Assembly (NCBI GenBank): GCA_001567545.1
Contig: LLZO01000104.1
Coordinates: forward strand, 1-39,780
DNA length: 39,780 nt
From: Candidatus Tepidiaquacellales bacterium OLB5
GTDB lineage: Bacteria > Bacteroidota > Ignavibacteria > Tepidaquicellales > OLB5
Direction: 5' to 3'
Shown here: in pieces, positions 22,001 to 31,168 of the stretch
Layout of the letters: each line of letters begins with the position of its first letter
Position numbering within the stretch: the stretch's first letter is position 1
The notes under the pieces: generated by a model
What the model saw: the letters and a program-made list of their open reading frames with translations, nothing else
Database searches by the model: none
What the model was told of the DNA's origin: nothing
Position numbers and translations under genes: made by a program

Positions 22001-23416
<1,416 letters not shown>

Positions 23417-23451
23417 TATAATTCATCTGAAGAAGGCAAAGTTAATTTAAG

Positions 23452-23859
23452 ATGTCAGAAAGTTTAATTTATTTAGAAATAGTTACTCCAGGCAGGATTG
23501 TATATAACGGTGAAGTTAAAAGCTTTACTGCTCCTGGAGAAGATGGCAGTTTCCAGATACTTCCAAAACATGCACCTTTTATAACAACAATTATTCCCGG
23601 GTCGGTTAAATTTGTACTTTCTACTGGTGAAACAAATAAATTTGTTACCTCCGGCGGTACAGTGGAAGTTCATGATAATAAAATTACTATGCTTGCAGAA
23701 TCAATTATTCCGGTTTCTGAAATTGTATTGGCAGATGCAGAAAAAGAAAGATCAGAAGCAGAACGAATATTGGAATCTAAAGAACCAGGCCTAGATAAAG
23801 ATGCTGCAAAGCAAAATTTATTAACTGCAAGGGCTAAAATAAAGGCTTTTTCAGATTAA
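23452..23859 (+). CDS. atpC: F1Fo ATP synthase subunit epsilon
   Basis: A 135-residue epsilon subunit of the central stalk, coupling rotation and inhibiting ATP hydrolysis. The N-terminal beta-sandwich (about 1-88) has LEIVTPGRIVYNGEVKSFTAPGEDGSFQILPKHAPFITTI, with the conserved PGxxG-x-x-x-ILPxHAP pattern. A two-helix C-terminal domain (about 92-135) follows (EIVLADAEKERSEAERIL ... LLTARAKIKAF). It starts 35 bp after the atpD stop and is co-transcribed with it. No clear terminator follows; the promoter of tRNA-Lys begins shortly after. Confidence 0.96.
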   Translation: MSESLIYLEIVTPGRIVYNGEVKSFTAPGEDGSFQILPKHAPFITTIIPGSVKFVLSTGETNKFVTSGGTVEVHDNKITMLAESIIPVSEIVLADAEKERSEAERILESKEPGLDKDAAKQNLLTARAKIKAFSD

Positions 23860-23876
23860 GTATTTTTATGAAAAAA

Positions 23877-23907
23877 TTGCAAATTTAATTAATTTGGGTT
23901 ATCTTTG
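23877..23907 (+). promoter_or_regulatory. Promoter of tRNA-Lys
   Basis: TTG (23877-23879), a 20-nt spacer and TATCTTTG (23900-23907) match the Bacteroidota promoter. It lies about 55 bp upstream of the tRNA. Confidence 0.65.
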
Positions 23908-23961
23908 CATTTACAATAATTTAGATTTTTGTTCTTTTTTACAATAAAACAGGTTTTTGGC

Positions 23962-24033
23962 GGGCCGGTAGCTCAGCGGTAGAGCATCTCCCTTTTAAGG
24001 AGAGGGTCGGAGGTTCGAGACCTCCCCGGCTCA
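23962..24033 (+). tRNA. tRNA-Lys (anticodon TTT)
   Basis: The cloverleaf is complete: acceptor GGGCCGG/CCGGCTC (one G-T pair), D arm GCTC/GAGC, anticodon stem TCTCC/GGAGA with loop CTTTTAA (anticodon TTT at 23994-23996), T arm GGAGG-TTCGAGA-CCTCC, discriminator A. CCA is not encoded. Confidence 0.97.
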
Positions 24034-24058
24034 CAAATTTTTTATTTTTTCTAAGGTA

Positions 24059-24087
24059 TTGTTTTTAATAATATTTTAGTATATTTG
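24059..24087 (+). promoter_or_regulatory. Promoter of cold-shock gene
   Basis: TTG (24059-24061), an 18-nt spacer and TATATTTG (24080-24087) match the phylum promoter. The resulting 5' leader of about 100 nt contains two hairpins: TCCCG/CGGGA near 24105-24124 and GGCGTT/AACGCC near 24135-24162. Long structured leaders are typical of cold-shock mRNAs. Confidence 0.65.
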
Positions 24088-24180
24088 AAGATGTAATTGA
24101 TTTATCCCGCAACTACGCCGGGATTGTTTAAAAAGGCGTTGGATTTGGTAGTTTTTAACGCCGGAATTTTAGTACTTAGA

Positions 24181-24187
24181 AAGGAGG
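24181..24187 (+). promoter_or_regulatory. Strong Shine-Dalgarno
   Basis: AAGGAGG stands 10 nt before the ATG of the cold-shock gene. Near-perfect SD sequences are uncommon in this group, where most starts here have weak or AT-rich leaders, so it fits a highly translated gene. Confidence 0.7.
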
Positions 24188-24197
24188 CAAAGCCCGA

Positions 24198-24398
24198 ATG
24201 CAGAAAGGTAAAGTAAAATGGTTTAATGCTGATAAAGGATTTGGTTTTATAACTGGTAATGATGGAAAGGACGTATTCGTGCATTTCAAGTCAATAATCG
24301 GAGATGGTTACAGATCACTCGAGGACGGACAGGAAGTTGAATATGAGGTAGAGGAAACCGATAAAGGTTTACAGGCAAGAAACGTCACTAAAGCATAA
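24198..24398 (+). CDS. Cold-shock domain protein (CspA family)
   Basis: This 66-residue single-domain OB-fold protein binds single-stranded RNA/DNA and melts secondary structure at low temperature. The RNP1 motif KGFGFITG (about 13-20) and RNP2 motif VFVHFKSI (about 27-34) are intact, as is the opening [15 protein letters not shown] and the end [10 protein letters not shown]. Length is exactly typical. It has its own promoter, a structured leader, a strong Shine-Dalgarno and a strong terminator, so it is an independent, probably abundant transcript. Confidence 0.96.
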   Translation: MQKGKVKWFNADKGFGFITGNDGKDVFVHFKSIIGDGYRSLEDGQEVEYEVEETDKGLQARNVTKA

Positions 24399-24428
24399 TT
24401 TTGTTTAGTACAATTGAATAAAATGCAT

Positions 24429-24455
24429 AACCCCGTTACAAACGGGGTTTTTTTT
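24429..24455 (+). terminator. Intrinsic terminator of cold-shock gene
   Basis: The stem AACCCCGTT-ACA-AACGGGGTT is followed by a T-run. Confidence 0.9.
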
Positions 24456-24545
24456 GTGTTCAAAATTCACGTAATAACGTTATAAATGTTTCGTCATTTT
24501 TAATTATTTTGCTTTATGAATGATTAAAAAAACAGAACAAATAAC

Positions 24546-26261
24546 ATGAAAATCTCTCTTATTAAATTCAATTTAAAAGCCTTTATTATAATATTTCTTT
24601 TTTTACCGGCATGTCTTTCAGCTAATCCAAAATACGGAATGTGGCAGGATCCTTCATTTTTCAGAGGATACAATGTTCTGTATGAATCCCCGAAGACACT
24701 GCAGGATTTTATAGACTTCAGGAATTATGGCGGTAACTTGTTCCATATACAGCCTGACGGCTTCCTGGCTTGTGATCCACCGTATGATTTGCTACAGTCA
24801 AATATTGATGGCTGTGATATGCTTGTTAATTTCTGCAGACAGGCAGGCATTTATTATGTGATAGGGATGCGTTCAGGTCCCGGTGCATATGATACATTCG
24901 ATGAATCTCAGGGTACTACCGGTGAATCAAGGGTCTGGAACTCCGGTAACGTTACAGAGCAGAACAAATATGCCGAAATGCTCAGTATGGTAGTTCAAAG
25001 ATATGCAGGTGATACATTGTTTGTTGGAATAAATCTTGTTATCGAACCTAGACCTAAAGTGCGGTCTATACCTGCAAATACATCATCGGCTTATAAATTT
25101 TTCCTGGAAAATGTTTTCAATGTTCATATGGATCTGGTATATTCCTCATGGGTAAATACTATCCGTGAAATTGATCCGGAACTGCCTGTAATAATAGAAA
25201 GCTTTGCATATTCAACACCGGAACTGTTTCCCGGATATATAATTAATGATCCTTATATAATTTATTCCGCTCACAATTACCAGCCTGTTGAATACAGTAA
25301 AGAAGAAATACCTTTCAGTGTTTCATATCCCGGCACATACTGGAATATTACAACATTATCACAGGTCCTCTTTAATGCAGAGTTTATGCGCAATACAGTT
25401 TATTCAAAATTGCGAGAATTTCAACTGGAAACTGGCGCGCCTGTTTTTATCGGTGAAATGGGTATGTATAAACCTCAGAACGGCGGCGTGGAATATCTTG
25501 GCGACCAGCTTGATATCATAAAAGATTACGGCTGGCACTTTGCTTTTTGGGACTGGCGCAGGGGACCGGGAGCTGACTGGAACATAGAAAAATTCGGAGA
25601 TGCTGATGACCTTCACTGGAAACGGGTACTTTCTGAATTCCATGCCCCCCCTGTACCGGAACTTATTTCTCCGGCTAATGAAGAAATGGTCTCACCCGGA
25701 CCTGCATTTGTTTGGGATTCATTAACAGCTTTTACTTTATTTGATCTGGAAATCAGCGTTGTTAGAGGCAGCAGGGAAAATATATTTATCATTTCAGATA
25801 TTAATAGAGCTGGCTATGAATTTGGTGAAAATATTTTTGTTGAAGGTGAAACATATTCCTGGCGTGTAAGATCAAAAAATCCGGGCGGATTGCCTGCAAA
25901 TGCTTCCGATTGGTCTGAACCGTTTTTATTTACTGTAGGAAATGTTTCAGTTGATAAAAAAACAAATGAGAACAGCCCGTTAACTTACGGCTTAAGCCAG
26001 AATTACCCTAATCCTTTTAATCCAATAACTACTATAAATTATTCAATTGCAAAAAATTCGGCTGTTAAAATTACAGTATTTGATTTGCTGGGTAGAAAAG
26101 TATCTGTTTTAGAAAATTCACATAAATCAGCCGGTTACCATAATGTAATATTCAATGCTTCAGATCTTGCCAGCGGAGTTTATATTTACCGCATCGATTC
26201 TGTTCCGGCAGATGGCTCACCGGGATTTACTGATAATAAAAAATTAATACTTATTAAATAA
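24546..26261 (+). CDS. GH5-like glycoside hydrolase with T9SS sorting domain
   Basis: A 571-residue secreted protein with signal peptide (about 1-26, ending SANP). Residues about 35-350 have the (beta/alpha)8 pattern of clan GH-A family 5. GINLVIEPRP holds the candidate acid/base Glu at 167, YSAHNYQP a conserved substrate His near 243, and VFIGEMGMYKP the candidate nucleophile Glu at 304; WDWRRG follows. The Asn normally before the acid/base Glu (NEP) is Ile here (IEP), so family placement or activity may be atypical. A fibronectin-III-like domain (about 360-455, PELISPANEEMV ... YSWRVRSKN) leads to the sorting domain (YGLSQNYPNPFNP to NKKLILIK), which has the normal short loop. It is likely a surface beta-glycanase, substrate unknown. 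Confidence 0.82.
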   Translation: MKISLIKFNLKAFIIIFLFLPACLSANPKYGMWQDPSFFRGYNVLYESPKTLQDFIDFRNYGGNLFHIQPDGFLACDPPYDLLQSNIDGCDMLVNFCRQAGIYYVIGMRSGPGAYDTFDESQGTTGESRVWNSGNVTEQNKYAEMLSMVVQRYAGDTLFVGINLVIEPRPKVRSIPANTSSAYKFFLENVFNVHMDLVYSSWVNTIREIDPELPVIIESFAYSTPELFPGYIINDPYIIYSAHNYQPVEYSKEEIPFSVSYPGTYWNITTLSQVLFNAEFMRNTVYSKLREFQLETGAPVFIGEMGMYKPQNGGVEYLGDQLDIIKDYGWHFAFWDWRRGPGADWNIEKFGDADDLHWKRVLSEFHAPPVPELISPANEEMVSPGPAFVWDSLTAFTLFDLEISVVRGSRENIFIISDINRAGYEFGENIFVEGETYSWRVRSKNPGGLPANASDWSEPFLFTVGNVSVDKKTNENSPLTYGLSQNYPNPFNPITTINYSIAKNSAVKITVFDLLGRKVSVLENSHKSAGYHNVIFNASDLASGVYIYRIDSVPADGSPGFTDNKKLILIK

Positions 26262-26274
26262 ATTTAATAATTAA

Positions 26275-26307
26275 ATAAAAAACCCCGCTTTAAACGGGGT
26301 TTTTTAT
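26275..26307. terminator. Bidirectional terminator between convergent genes
   Basis: A 13-bp perfect stem (26275-26287 with 26295-26307, core CCCCG/CGGGG) has A and T runs on opposite sides. It serves both the GH5-like gene and the minus-strand gene ending at 26326. Confidence 0.9.
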
Positions 26308-26325
26308 TATAGTTAAATGCAGATC

Positions 26326-28377
26326 CTATTTTACCAATATCATTTTTTTGATTGAGGTAAATTTTGATGCTTCAAGCTTATAGAAATAAATTCCGCTTGC
26401 AAGACCTGTTGCATCAAAATCATATTTATAGCTTCCGGGTGCAAGATCTCCATTATGAAGCTCTGCTACTTGCCTGCCTGTTATATCATACACTACTAAT
26501 TTTACAATACCTGTTTTAGCAATATCAAATTTGATATTTGTTACAGGATTAAAAGGATTCGGGTAATTTTGTTCCAGGCTGAACTTCTGCGGTATTTCAC
26601 TGCTTATTGGTGTGATACCTATCGGATTGTGTACCCTTACCGTATATGTTCTCCGGTGGGTAGGCATCATACCGCCCGGACCGGTTGCATTTATATTCAG
26701 AAGAAAATTACCGGTTGAGGTACCCGGCGCAGTAGTAACTCTGAATTTCAATGAATCAGGAAATGTAGTTAATGAATCCTGAAGCTGGTTAGTGTTTCTG
26801 TTTAAAAACTGAACAGTTATGCTGCCCTGTGAAGGTGCAGTATTTAATGAATATGAAAACTTAACAGTTCTGTTATATAATTTTACTGATGGAATGCTTA
26901 CGTAATATTCTTTAGTTTGACCGGCAGAAGCCAAGCTGTCAATAGTAGTTCTGCTTTTTAATGCAAAATCCGGGAAATAAGCAACAGTACTTAAAAAGTT
27001 GCCGTATCTGAAATCTGCCCAGCATAACATTGCCTGGTTGTTGTAAGAACTTATTCCGTTATAATCACCAAGATACAGTGGAGTTCCGGCGCCGCCGCAT
27101 GTTATACAGTTAATTTTAAACTTTGCGTTTGATATTTTTACGTTTGGTATAAAAGTTGCTCCGCCATCATCAGAATATGATGCATAAATTTCTGCTGAGT
27201 CGCTTGTTGGAGTATTTCTTGTATCCATCCATTGCACCCAAAGCCTGCCTGTTTGTTTATCGCACCACATTGCAGGGTGCCACTGGTTGTTGTTTTCTGA
27301 ATTTGCATCATCATTTACTTTTATCTCTGCAGACCAGTTAACGCCAAAATCAGTTGAATAGCGGCAGAAAATATCAGGCTTGTTGCCGCAGCCAACTGGT
27401 GTGTTTGATGCATAGATAAGATAAAGCCTGCCGCGGTATGTCCCGTAACTGTTATCTGCTGAAATAAACGGGTATGGGCGGGTTCTCATATTCTGTACCG
27501 AATTTCTTCCGCCTACATTATCACCAACACAGTTAGCAAATGCTACTTGGGATTGCTGGTTAAATGTTGCACCGCCATCTGTTGATCTGAAAAATGTATA
27601 CACTGGTGAAAATGAAGAACCTGCATTTGTAACAACATAAACACTTCCGCCCTGAACTGATCCATTTGGTCCTACACATGGCATAGCACCGGGCAAATTA
27701 TGCGGAGCTAAAGCTGTTACTATATTCCATGAAGCACCCTGGTCAGTACTTCTTGCTACATTGCATGATGAACCATTTGTCATTGCGCTGTAAATGTGAG
27801 TCCTGTACGGACCGCCGGTTTGGTCTGCAGCAATCCAGTTCTTATCATTTCCTGAATTAGCCTGAACAGCAGGTATCCAGGAAATTGAACCTGTAGTTGA
27901 TTTTGCTACTTTTGTCCCGATTATTGATGAACCTGAAAGCAGCATATTCTCAAAATAGGCATTACCAACACTGTCATATGCTGTACAGGGATCTCCTGCC
28001 ATAGAACCTCCCCAAACCGGATTTGCAACTACCCATGTTAAACCGCCGTTTGTAGTACTAACCGGCGAAGCTCCAAGTGAACCACTAGAATTAAACGCAA
28101 CAAATCCATTTGTTGGATTCATCGGGTTAATTGATGCATGTCCTTCTGCTAGTTGAACTAATAAGTCAATATTATCATAGTAATCAGCGCTGGTTATTAC
28201 TAACGGCTGAGGATCTGTAACAACAGCCTTATTCTGGTTCCTGATAAAATATTCATATGGCACTCTGTCTATATTGGGATCATCATCCCATCCTACCCAG
28301 CTGTTTTGTGCCTGAAATAACATTACTCCGGCGCCAATAACAAGCATAACGAGGACTGTTCTTGTAAAATTCTTCAT
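26326..28377 (-). CDS. Sialidase-like Asp-box T9SS cargo, paralogue A
   Basis: A 683-residue secreted protein. The N-terminus MKNFTRTVLVMLVIGAGVMLFQAQ is a signal peptide shared with the paralogue at 31169-33184. The propeller body (about 60-480) has Asp-box-like motifs STTNGGLTW, STDQGASW, STDGGATF, STDFGVNW and YSDDGGATF, with conserved phrases RTRPYPFISADNSYGTYRGRLYLIYASN and ADFRYGN. A beta-sandwich domain (about 490-590) precedes the sorting domain (FSLEQNYPNPFNPV to IKKMILVK), whose loop is normal. It is probably exported by T9SS and surface-bound. Asp-box propellers in this group are often of unknown activity, and no catalytic residues could be assigned with confidence. It has its own terminator after the stop. 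Confidence 0.86.
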   Translation of the reverse strand: MKNFTRTVLVMLVIGAGVMLFQAQNSWVGWDDDPNIDRVPYEYFIRNQNKAVVTDPQPLVITSADYYDNIDLLVQLAEGHASINPMNPTNGFVAFNSSGSLGASPVSTTNGGLTWVVANPVWGGSMAGDPCTAYDSVGNAYFENMLLSGSSIIGTKVAKSTTGSISWIPAVQANSGNDKNWIAADQTGGPYRTHIYSAMTNGSSCNVARSTDQGASWNIVTALAPHNLPGAMPCVGPNGSVQGGSVYVVTNAGSSFSPVYTFFRSTDGGATFNQQSQVAFANCVGDNVGGRNSVQNMRTRPYPFISADNSYGTYRGRLYLIYASNTPVGCGNKPDIFCRYSTDFGVNWSAEIKVNDDANSENNNQWHPAMWCDKQTGRLWVQWMDTRNTPTSDSAEIYASYSDDGGATFIPNVKISNAKFKINCITCGGAGTPLYLGDYNGISSYNNQAMLCWADFRYGNFLSTVAYFPDFALKSRTTIDSLASAGQTKEYYVSIPSVKLYNRTVKFSYSLNTAPSQGSITVQFLNRNTNQLQDSLTTFPDSLKFRVTTAPGTSTGNFLLNINATGPGGMMPTHRRTYTVRVHNPIGITPISSEIPQKFSLEQNYPNPFNPVTNIKFDIAKTGIVKLVVYDITGRQVAELHNGDLAPGSYKYDFDATGLASGIYFYKLEASKFTSIKKMILVK

Positions 28378-28502
28378 TTGTGATATTTTATTTAAAAATT
28401 AGTTAATTGATACAGTTAATATACTAATAATTGAAATATTTATAAATACAACTTTAAATAATCAATTCAGGTTTTTTAAATGAATTCTACGTTTTAAAAT
28501 AA

Positions 28503-28527
28503 AAAGGGCTTGTTTTACAAGCCCTTT
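28503..28527. terminator. Hairpin terminator
   Basis: An 11-bp perfect stem AAAGGGCTTGT-TTT-ACAAGCCCTTT. On the minus strand it is followed by T-rich sequence and ends the subtilase transcript. Confidence 0.88.
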
Positions 28528-28547
28528 AAAAATAATTTTTTACTGTT

Positions 28548-30962
28548 TTATTTAATAAGCATCATCTTTTTAATATCAGTATAATAAACCGAATTTCCTT
28601 CTGTATCAAATGCTTCCATTTTGTAAAAATAAATACCACTGCTTAATCCGCTAACTGTATTTGCATCAAATTCGATGTTATAGCTTCCTGCATCTCTTAC
28701 ATTATTTATCAGCAATGCAACTTCTCTTCCCAATGCATCATAAACCCTTATCTTTACAAGTGATTGTTTTGCAAGTGTGAAATTAATAATTGTTGCGGGG
28801 TTAAACGGATTCGGGAAATTCTGTTTCAATGAAAATACTACAGGTGTTTCCGTTCCGGTGCCTGTTGATGTTAAAGTTGTACCATACGGAAAGTTTGTTG
28901 CCTGTGCATGTGTAGTATAATAACTTTTAAAATAAGTATTATTCGGCATTCCAAGTACTACCGTATTTGATGAATTTGCGCCGGCTTTGGTTTTGGCGCA
29001 AAGTATTACATGCCTTAATGTGTCGGTAATTTTAAACTTTATTGTATCCATTACTATCTGGTTAGATGCACCGTCAAACATTGATTCATAAAGCAGCCTG
29101 TCGCCGGCATCTACAATATTATTTTTATTTACATCCCAGAACAACCTGAATTTTTCTATATCATTGGTTCCTGCAGTTCCGCTGCGTGAAAAGACAAGCT
29201 GTCTTAATGAACCTATCCACGGTGAAACGGTATTTCTCAGCTTTAGGCCAACAAGCTCGCGTGCTGTATCGTTTGCCGGTGTTGTTTGGTTTATCAGCCA
29301 GTTGCTTCCTCCGTTAATTCCTTCGGTTAAGCATGATGGAGAAGTTGTAGCCAGCAGCGCATCAATTCTGCCTGCGCCATAACGGTAATCTTTACCCGGA
29401 TCGCCTTTTTCTATAGCGGTAAGCTCCAGAACCCTGTCAACATCACCCGGCAGCATTTCTGGATTAATTGAAAGCATCAGTGCTACGCATCCCGCTGTAT
29501 GCGGTGTTGCGGAAGATGTTCCGCCGAATGTACCGTATCCTGAACCTGAACTTACATAAGTTGATATTGAACTCTCTCCCGGCGCTGATACATCAGGTTT
29601 TTTTAAACCCATTGAATCCGGTACTTCTACAGGTGCAACTCTGCTGTACGGATAATCTGAATGCCCCGGTGCAATTGTGTATGGCCAGGTGCCTGAATTC
29701 CACAATGCCCAGTTACCCCATGTCCAGGGACCATGTGGTGAGGATGTTGCAATTACATCTGTATTGCAGTTAACATTACCTACACCTATAACTCCGCTTA
29801 AATTTCCAATTAGTAACTGGTCAGGATGTCTCCATGGTGCAGGATTGCATCCTGCTGTTGAAATGTTAAGCGGTATACCCACTGAATTACCGTCATTGCT
29901 GGTAGAATTTGTATGAAGCATTCCTGCTGCTAAAGACATATCGGTAGCAACTCTTACAAGGCTGTAATCAGGTTTTGGATTAAAGTACCATTTATAGCTT
30001 AAAGAGCTTGTTACTACATCCATACCCATAAGAAGTGCATACTGGAATACCGAGATCTGAACAGAAAATCCGCCGGTATTTCTCATTACCATACATTTTG
30101 CCCAAGGCGCAACACCAGTTTGCGTTCCACCGGTACCATCGCCAATTACATGTCCAAGAGTAGCCGATCCGTGTGAAGCTGTTGAAATCGTTCCGCTGTT
30201 AGTGCCAAAATCCCAGCCTATCAGGTCATCAACTTTACCGTTTCCGTCATTGTCTATTCCGTTCAGGTCTCCCGCATCAAATGCTGAGCTAGTCCCTGAA
30301 CCCCAAATTATAGTCATACCGTTATTATTTGCATCTTCTCCTAGATTCTGCCAAACACCTTTAACAAGATCAGGGTGGCGCCACCAGAAACCATCATCTG
30401 AATTTCCGACTTTAACTCCCCATCCTTTGTTGCCAAGAGCCCAAACGTCATCTGCATTCATTAAAACTATACCGGGCTCAGGTGCCAGCATATTCATAAA
30501 AGGAGCTGGGGTTGCTGTTTCATCAAGAAGCAATTCAACAGGAAACTGCGGGTCATAATTAATTGAGCTGATTTCACTGTAATTCCCTGCATCAAGTGAT
30601 ACAATCAAAGATGGAGCCGCATTCATTTTAATTGCATTTACCATCCATAATACTTCATACCCTGTTTGTTCACCGCTTCTGGAAAGTATCTGAGATCGTA
30701 CTCTTGACTGGATGCTGTTAGCATGATTTATAAGCCTGTCTATTACTATCCTGCGTCTATCCTGTTTAGGTGTATCGTACGGTATGTCTGCAAAATCATT
30801 AAGTGTAAGTGTGTTGTTAAATGTGATATAAACCGGTATCTGGCTGTTATCTGAATTTTTGTTCAGCTCTGCCTGTAAATATGGATTTATTTTAGTACCG
30901 GATAAACCTGCTGCTGTGGTGATAAAAAACACCAGCAGAAATAAGAAAATATTTTTCCTCAT
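28548..30962 (-). CDS. Subtilisin-like serine protease (S8) with T9SS sorting domain
   Basis: A secreted subtilase of 804 residues from the ATG at 30962, which gives a clean signal peptide (MRKNIFLFLLVFFITTAAGLSG); an in-frame ATG at 30986 would add eight residues (numbers below use that longer frame). An inhibitor-I9-like propeptide (about 50-150) precedes the catalytic domain (about 180-540). The triad is Asp197 in VGNSDDGFWWRHPDL, His272 in SHGSATLGHV and Ser490 in FGGTSSATPHTAG, with an oxyanion Asn in TNSTSND. A beta-domain (about 555-700) leads to the sorting domain (FSLKQNFPNPFNP to IKKMMLIK). The triad is complete, so it is probably an active surface or extracellular protease. A consensus promoter (31037-31067) lies upstream. 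Confidence 0.93.
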   Translation of the reverse strand: MRKNIFLFLLVFFITTAAGLSGTKINPYLQAELNKNSDNSQIPVYITFNNTLTLNDFADIPYDTPKQDRRRIVIDRLINHANSIQSRVRSQILSRSGEQTGYEVLWMVNAIKMNAAPSLIVSLDAGNYSEISSINYDPQFPVELLLDETATPAPFMNMLAPEPGIVLMNADDVWALGNKGWGVKVGNSDDGFWWRHPDLVKGVWQNLGEDANNNGMTIIWGSGTSSAFDAGDLNGIDNDGNGKVDDLIGWDFGTNSGTISTASHGSATLGHVIGDGTGGTQTGVAPWAKCMVMRNTGGFSVQISVFQYALLMGMDVVTSSLSYKWYFNPKPDYSLVRVATDMSLAAGMLHTNSTSNDGNSVGIPLNISTAGCNPAPWRHPDQLLIGNLSGVIGVGNVNCNTDVIATSSPHGPWTWGNWALWNSGTWPYTIAPGHSDYPYSRVAPVEVPDSMGLKKPDVSAPGESSISTYVSSGSGYGTFGGTSSATPHTAGCVALMLSINPEMLPGDVDRVLELTAIEKGDPGKDYRYGAGRIDALLATTSPSCLTEGINGGSNWLINQTTPANDTARELVGLKLRNTVSPWIGSLRQLVFSRSGTAGTNDIEKFRLFWDVNKNNIVDAGDRLLYESMFDGASNQIVMDTIKFKITDTLRHVILCAKTKAGANSSNTVVLGMPNNTYFKSYYTTHAQATNFPYGTTLTSTGTGTETPVVFSLKQNFPNPFNPATIINFTLAKQSLVKIRVYDALGREVALLINNVRDAGSYNIEFDANTVSGLSSGIYFYKMEAFDTEGNSVYYTDIKKMMLIK

Positions 30963-31036
30963 GGTTGTAATATTTTTGGTTTGCAAAAAATTGTTCCCGG
31001 GATCTTAATCCCGTCCTCCCGGAACATTATATTATA

Positions 31037-31067
31037 CAAATATAAATAATGAATTTGAGCCTAACAA
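31037..31067 (-). promoter_or_regulatory. Promoter of the subtilase gene
   Basis: On the minus strand TTG (31067-31065), a 20-nt spacer and TATATTTG (31044-31037) match the phylum consensus. The leader would be about 68 nt to the ATG at 30962. Confidence 0.7.
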
Positions 31068-31124
31068 TTACAAATACAGAATACCCAATTAAATCTCTGT
31101 TATTGCTTAATTAAATATAATAAA

Positions 31125-31149
31125 AAAGCCCGGTAAAAAACCGGGCTTT
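31125..31149. terminator. Hairpin terminator
   Basis: A 10-bp perfect stem AAAGCCCGGT/ACCGGGCTTT with a 5-nt A-loop, flanked by A and T runs. It closes the minus-strand gene ending at 31169. Confidence 0.88.
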
Positions 31150-31168
31150 ATAAAAAAATTTCGCAGAT

